A stretch of 64,000 nt of DNA from JALTDM01 sp964421355 (GTDB lineage Bacteria; Bacteroidota; Bacteroidia; Bacteroidales; JALTDM01): NCBI GenBank assembly GCA_964421355.1, contig CAYQWX010000002.1:11085-75084 (forward strand), in the 5' to 3' direction. Shown here one piece after another: positions 61,672 to 64,000 of this stretch (position 1 is its first letter; every line of letters begins with the position of its first letter). Under the pieces are notes generated by a model. The model had not been told where the DNA came from. It did not search any database and was given only the letters and a program-made list of their open reading frames with translations. A program made the position numbers and the translations under genes.

Positions 61672-63921
61672 TTATGAATTAACTGCAACATTTGATAACT
61701 TACTAATTATTGAATTATAAGTATTACTTGGTCTCATTGCTTTGTTTGCTTTTTCTTCGTCAGGTAAATAATAGCCTCCTATGTCTTGAGGGTAGCCTTG
61801 AGATTGTAGCAACTCATTATTTATTTTTTCTTCATTGTTTTTAAGTTCTTCTGCTATATGCGCAAATGCTTTTTTGAGTTCTTCATCCTTATTTTGTGAG
61901 GCAAGTTCTTCTGCCCAATATAATGACAAATAAAAGTGTTCGTTTCTGTTGTCTGGTTCATTTACCTTGCGTGAAGGTAATCTGCTGTTGTTAAGTAGTT
62001 TTTCAACGGCTTTGTCTAATGCTTCTGATAATATAGAGGCTTTTTGATTATTATATTTTTTACCTATATCTTCTAATGTAACGGTAAGTGCCAAATATTC
62101 TCCTAAAGAGTCCCAACGAAGATGGCCTTCTTCCAAGAATTGTTGTACGTGCTTTGGTGCTGAGCCTCCTGCACCTGTTTCATATAATCCACCACCTGCT
62201 AAAAGTGGAACTATAGAAAGCATTCTTGCACTTGTACCTATTTCCAATATTGGGAATAAATCGGTTAGATAATCACGAAGCACATTTCCAGTAACGGATA
62301 TTGTGTCTTTTCCTGCTTTTACTCTGTCTAAAGTATATCTCATAGCCTTTTGCGGAGACATGATGTGGATTTCTAAACCGGTAGTGTCATAATCTTGGAG
62401 ATATTTTTTTACTTTTTCTATTATTACAGTGTCATGTGCACGATTTTCATCTAACCAAAATACAGCAGGATTACCTGTTTCTTTTGCTCTCCTTACGGCT
62501 AATTTTACCCAGTCTTTTATAGCAATGTCTTTTGCTTGACAACCACGGTATATGTCACCTTTTTCTACTTTGTGCGACATTAAGGTTTCTCCTGTGTTGT
62601 TGTCTATTACTTTTACAGTACCATTTTCAGGTATCTTGAATGTTTTGTCATGTGAACCGTATTCTTCGGCTTTCATTGCCATTAGTCCTACATTGGCTAC
62701 GTTTCCCATGGTAGCAGGGTTAAATGCTCCGTGTTCTTTACAGTATTCTACAGCTTCTTTATACATTGTAGCATAAGACCTGTCGGGGATGTTTGCTTTT
62801 ACTTGGTGTAATTTACCATCAGGTCCCCACATTTTACCTCCTTCTCTTATTAGAGGTGGCATAGAAGCATCAATTATTACTAGATTAGGGGCATGTAGGT
62901 TTGTTATTCCTTTGTCGGAGTCCACCATTGCCAAATCGGGATTTTTTTCATATACCGATTGTATATCTTTTTCTATTGCGGTGCGTTCTTGTTCAGGTAA
63001 TGATTGTATTTTTTGATATAAATCAACTAACCCAAGATCCGGATTTACACCTATTTTATTAAAAGTATCTGCATATTTTTCAAATACTTCTTTGAAGTAA
63101 ACGGATACAAAATGTCCGAAGATAACAGGGTCGGATACTTTCATCATTGTAGCTTTAAGATGTATGGAAAAAAGAACATTTTTTTCTTTGGCATCTTGTA
63201 TTTGCTGTCCTATATATTCTCTTAATTTTTTTGCACTTAAAAATGTGCCGTCAAGTACTTCGTCTTTTTCTAATGGCAAGTGTTCTTTTAGCACTATTGT
63301 TTCACCGCTTTCTGTAATTAATTCATATCTTACATCGGTATTGTCTTTTATTACAATAGATTTTTCATTTTCATAAAAATCACCTTCTTCCATGTGGGCT
63401 ACATGTGTTTTGGAATCTTTGTCCCAATCTTTTAATTTGTGTGGGTGCTGTTGTGCATATTTTTTTACAGAAGGAGCTACTCTACGGTCTGAGTTGCCTT
63501 GTCTTAACACAGGATTGGCAGCACTACCTAGCACTTTGGCATAACGGTCTTTTATTTTTTGTTCTTCTTCGTTTTGAGGATTTTCAGGATAATCAGGTAC
63601 GTTAAATCCTTTTTCTTGCAATTCTTTAATTGCTGCTTTTAGCTGTGGAACAGATGCAGATATGTTAGGAAGTTTAATAATTGCTGCTTCTGGTTTTTTT
63701 ACCAATTCACCAAGATATGCAAGGTCGTCATTTATTCTTTGGTTTTCGGAGAGATATTCCGGAAATGTAGCAAGGATACGTCCTGCTAGTGATATATTCC
63801 GTTCTTCTATTTGTATGTTTGCTGCATTTAAGAACCCTTTTACAATAGGCAATAAAGCATAAGATGATAATGCAGGTGCTTCATCAACCTTTGTCCATAC
63901 GATTTTTGTTTGTTTTGTCAT
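61672..63921 (-). CDS. icd: Isocitrate dehydrogenase (NADP+), monomeric type
   Basis: 749 residues, the size and sequence of the monomeric IDH family (~740 residues), unrelated in length to the dimeric enzyme. Diagnostic stretches are YLGELVKKPEAAIIKLPNISASVPQL, GSAANPVLRQGNSDRRVAPSVK, SIHLKATMMKVSDPVIFGH, MGNVANVGLMAMKAEEYGSHDKTF and LLAGGGLYETGAGGSAPKHVQQF. Oxidises isocitrate to 2-oxoglutarate with NADP+. Second isocitrate-type dehydrogenase in the window. A TACCTTTG -7 box sits at 63951-63958. Confidence 0.97.
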   Translation of the reverse strand: MTKQTKIVWTKVDEAPALSSYALLPIVKGFLNAANIQIEERNISLAGRILATFPEYLSENQRINDDLAYLGELVKKPEAAIIKLPNISASVPQLKAAIKELQEKGFNVPDYPENPQNEEEQKIKDRYAKVLGSAANPVLRQGNSDRRVAPSVKKYAQQHPHKLKDWDKDSKTHVAHMEEGDFYENEKSIVIKDNTDVRYELITESGETIVLKEHLPLEKDEVLDGTFLSAKKLREYIGQQIQDAKEKNVLFSIHLKATMMKVSDPVIFGHFVSVYFKEVFEKYADTFNKIGVNPDLGLVDLYQKIQSLPEQERTAIEKDIQSVYEKNPDLAMVDSDKGITNLHAPNLVIIDASMPPLIREGGKMWGPDGKLHQVKANIPDRSYATMYKEAVEYCKEHGAFNPATMGNVANVGLMAMKAEEYGSHDKTFKIPENGTVKVIDNNTGETLMSHKVEKGDIYRGCQAKDIAIKDWVKLAVRRAKETGNPAVFWLDENRAHDTVIIEKVKKYLQDYDTTGLEIHIMSPQKAMRYTLDRVKAGKDTISVTGNVLRDYLTDLFPILEIGTSARMLSIVPLLAGGGLYETGAGGSAPKHVQQFLEEGHLRWDSLGEYLALTVTLEDIGKKYNNQKASILSEALDKAVEKLLNNSRLPSRKVNEPDNRNEHFYLSLYWAEELASQNKDEELKKAFAHIAEELKNNEEKINNELLQSQGYPQDIGGYYLPDEEKANKAMRPSNTYNSIISKLSNVAVNS

Positions 63922-63950
63922 TTCTGTATATTTTTATTATAAACTCGTTT

Positions 63951-63958
63951 CAAAGGTA
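63951..63958 (-). promoter_or_regulatory. icd promoter -7 element
   Basis: TACCTTTG on the minus strand, 29 nt before the icd ATG. Confidence 0.5.
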
Positions 63959-64000
63959 TTAAAAAAAAAGAAAAGTGTTTGTGTTGTTGAAGTAGTTTAT

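Noticed and set aside
1..64000. CRISPR arrays, rRNA, prophage or restriction/defence genes
   Set aside because: No regularly spaced direct repeats, rRNA-like stretches, phage structural genes or defence-type domains were seen on reading both strands.

Overview
The window is a gene-dense, AT-rich stretch (roughly one third G+C by eye) of a Bacteroidota chromosome, most likely from an anaerobic or fermentative member of the class Bacteroidia. The evidence is SprA (the type IX secretion translocon), a secreted protein with a T9SS C-terminal sorting domain, a TonB-dependent receptor paired with a DUF4249 lipoprotein, type B L31, the ruvA-sprA gene order, and repeated TAnnTTTG -7 promoter elements typical of this phylum. 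A trimeric [FeFe] hydrogenase and an indolepyruvate:ferredoxin oxidoreductase point to anaerobic metabolism. The genus cannot be named from the sequence alone.

Layout. 1-4920 is a plus-strand cluster: the end of a PLP-dependent decarboxylase, a urea-transporter/M23-peptidase fusion, a TPR/beta-barrel outer-membrane protein, a TPR protein and a HupE/UreJ-like membrane protein. 4987-8618 holds rpmE2, tRNA-Arg(UCU), hutU (urocanase), a tiny winged-helix regulator and dapB. 8823-9675 is a decayed, internally deleted IS4-type element with both inverted repeats kept. 9859-12249 encodes two complete phosphoglycerate kinases fused head to tail. 12273-14813 is hutH with a downstream glycosyltransferase. 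14934-17720 is trkA-trkH (K+ uptake). 17786-21075 is a four-gene minus operon (M23 peptidase, MerR-type regulator, Nif3-like protein, coiled-coil zinc-ribbon protein). Then come tamB, an ICMT/PEMT-like methyltransferase and hydCBA (26317-29772).

The right half holds a small barrel protein, iorAB, a YjbQ-family protein, two tandem paralogous secreted proteins, a GT90-type glycosyltransferase, sprA and ruvA, another barrel protein, an isocitrate/isopropylmalate-type dehydrogenase with an HD-domain partner, tRNA-Leu(UAA) and tRNA-Gly(GCC), htpG, the DUF4249/TonB receptor pair, ligA, a T9SS cargo protein, alanine dehydrogenase, an M3 metallopeptidase lipoprotein, a protein of unknown function, a secreted C1 peptidase and the monomeric NADP isocitrate dehydrogenase.

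How the genes fit together. Amino-acid fermentation is a recurring theme: histidine (hutH, hutU), alanine (ald), aromatic 2-oxoacids (iorAB) and secreted or lipoprotein peptidases. Reduced ferredoxin and NADH from such steps are the expected substrates of the HydABC hydrogenase. The envelope genes (sprA, T9SS cargo, tamB, TonB receptor, M23 peptidases, barrels) are those of a T9SS-bearing Gram-negative cell. Convergent genes mostly share strong bidirectional hairpin terminators. Most genes are ordinary housekeeping; the least ordinary are the tandem PGK, the urea-transporter/M23 cluster and the HD protein with Cys-Asp in place of His-Asp. No CRISPR array, rRNA, prophage or defence island was seen.
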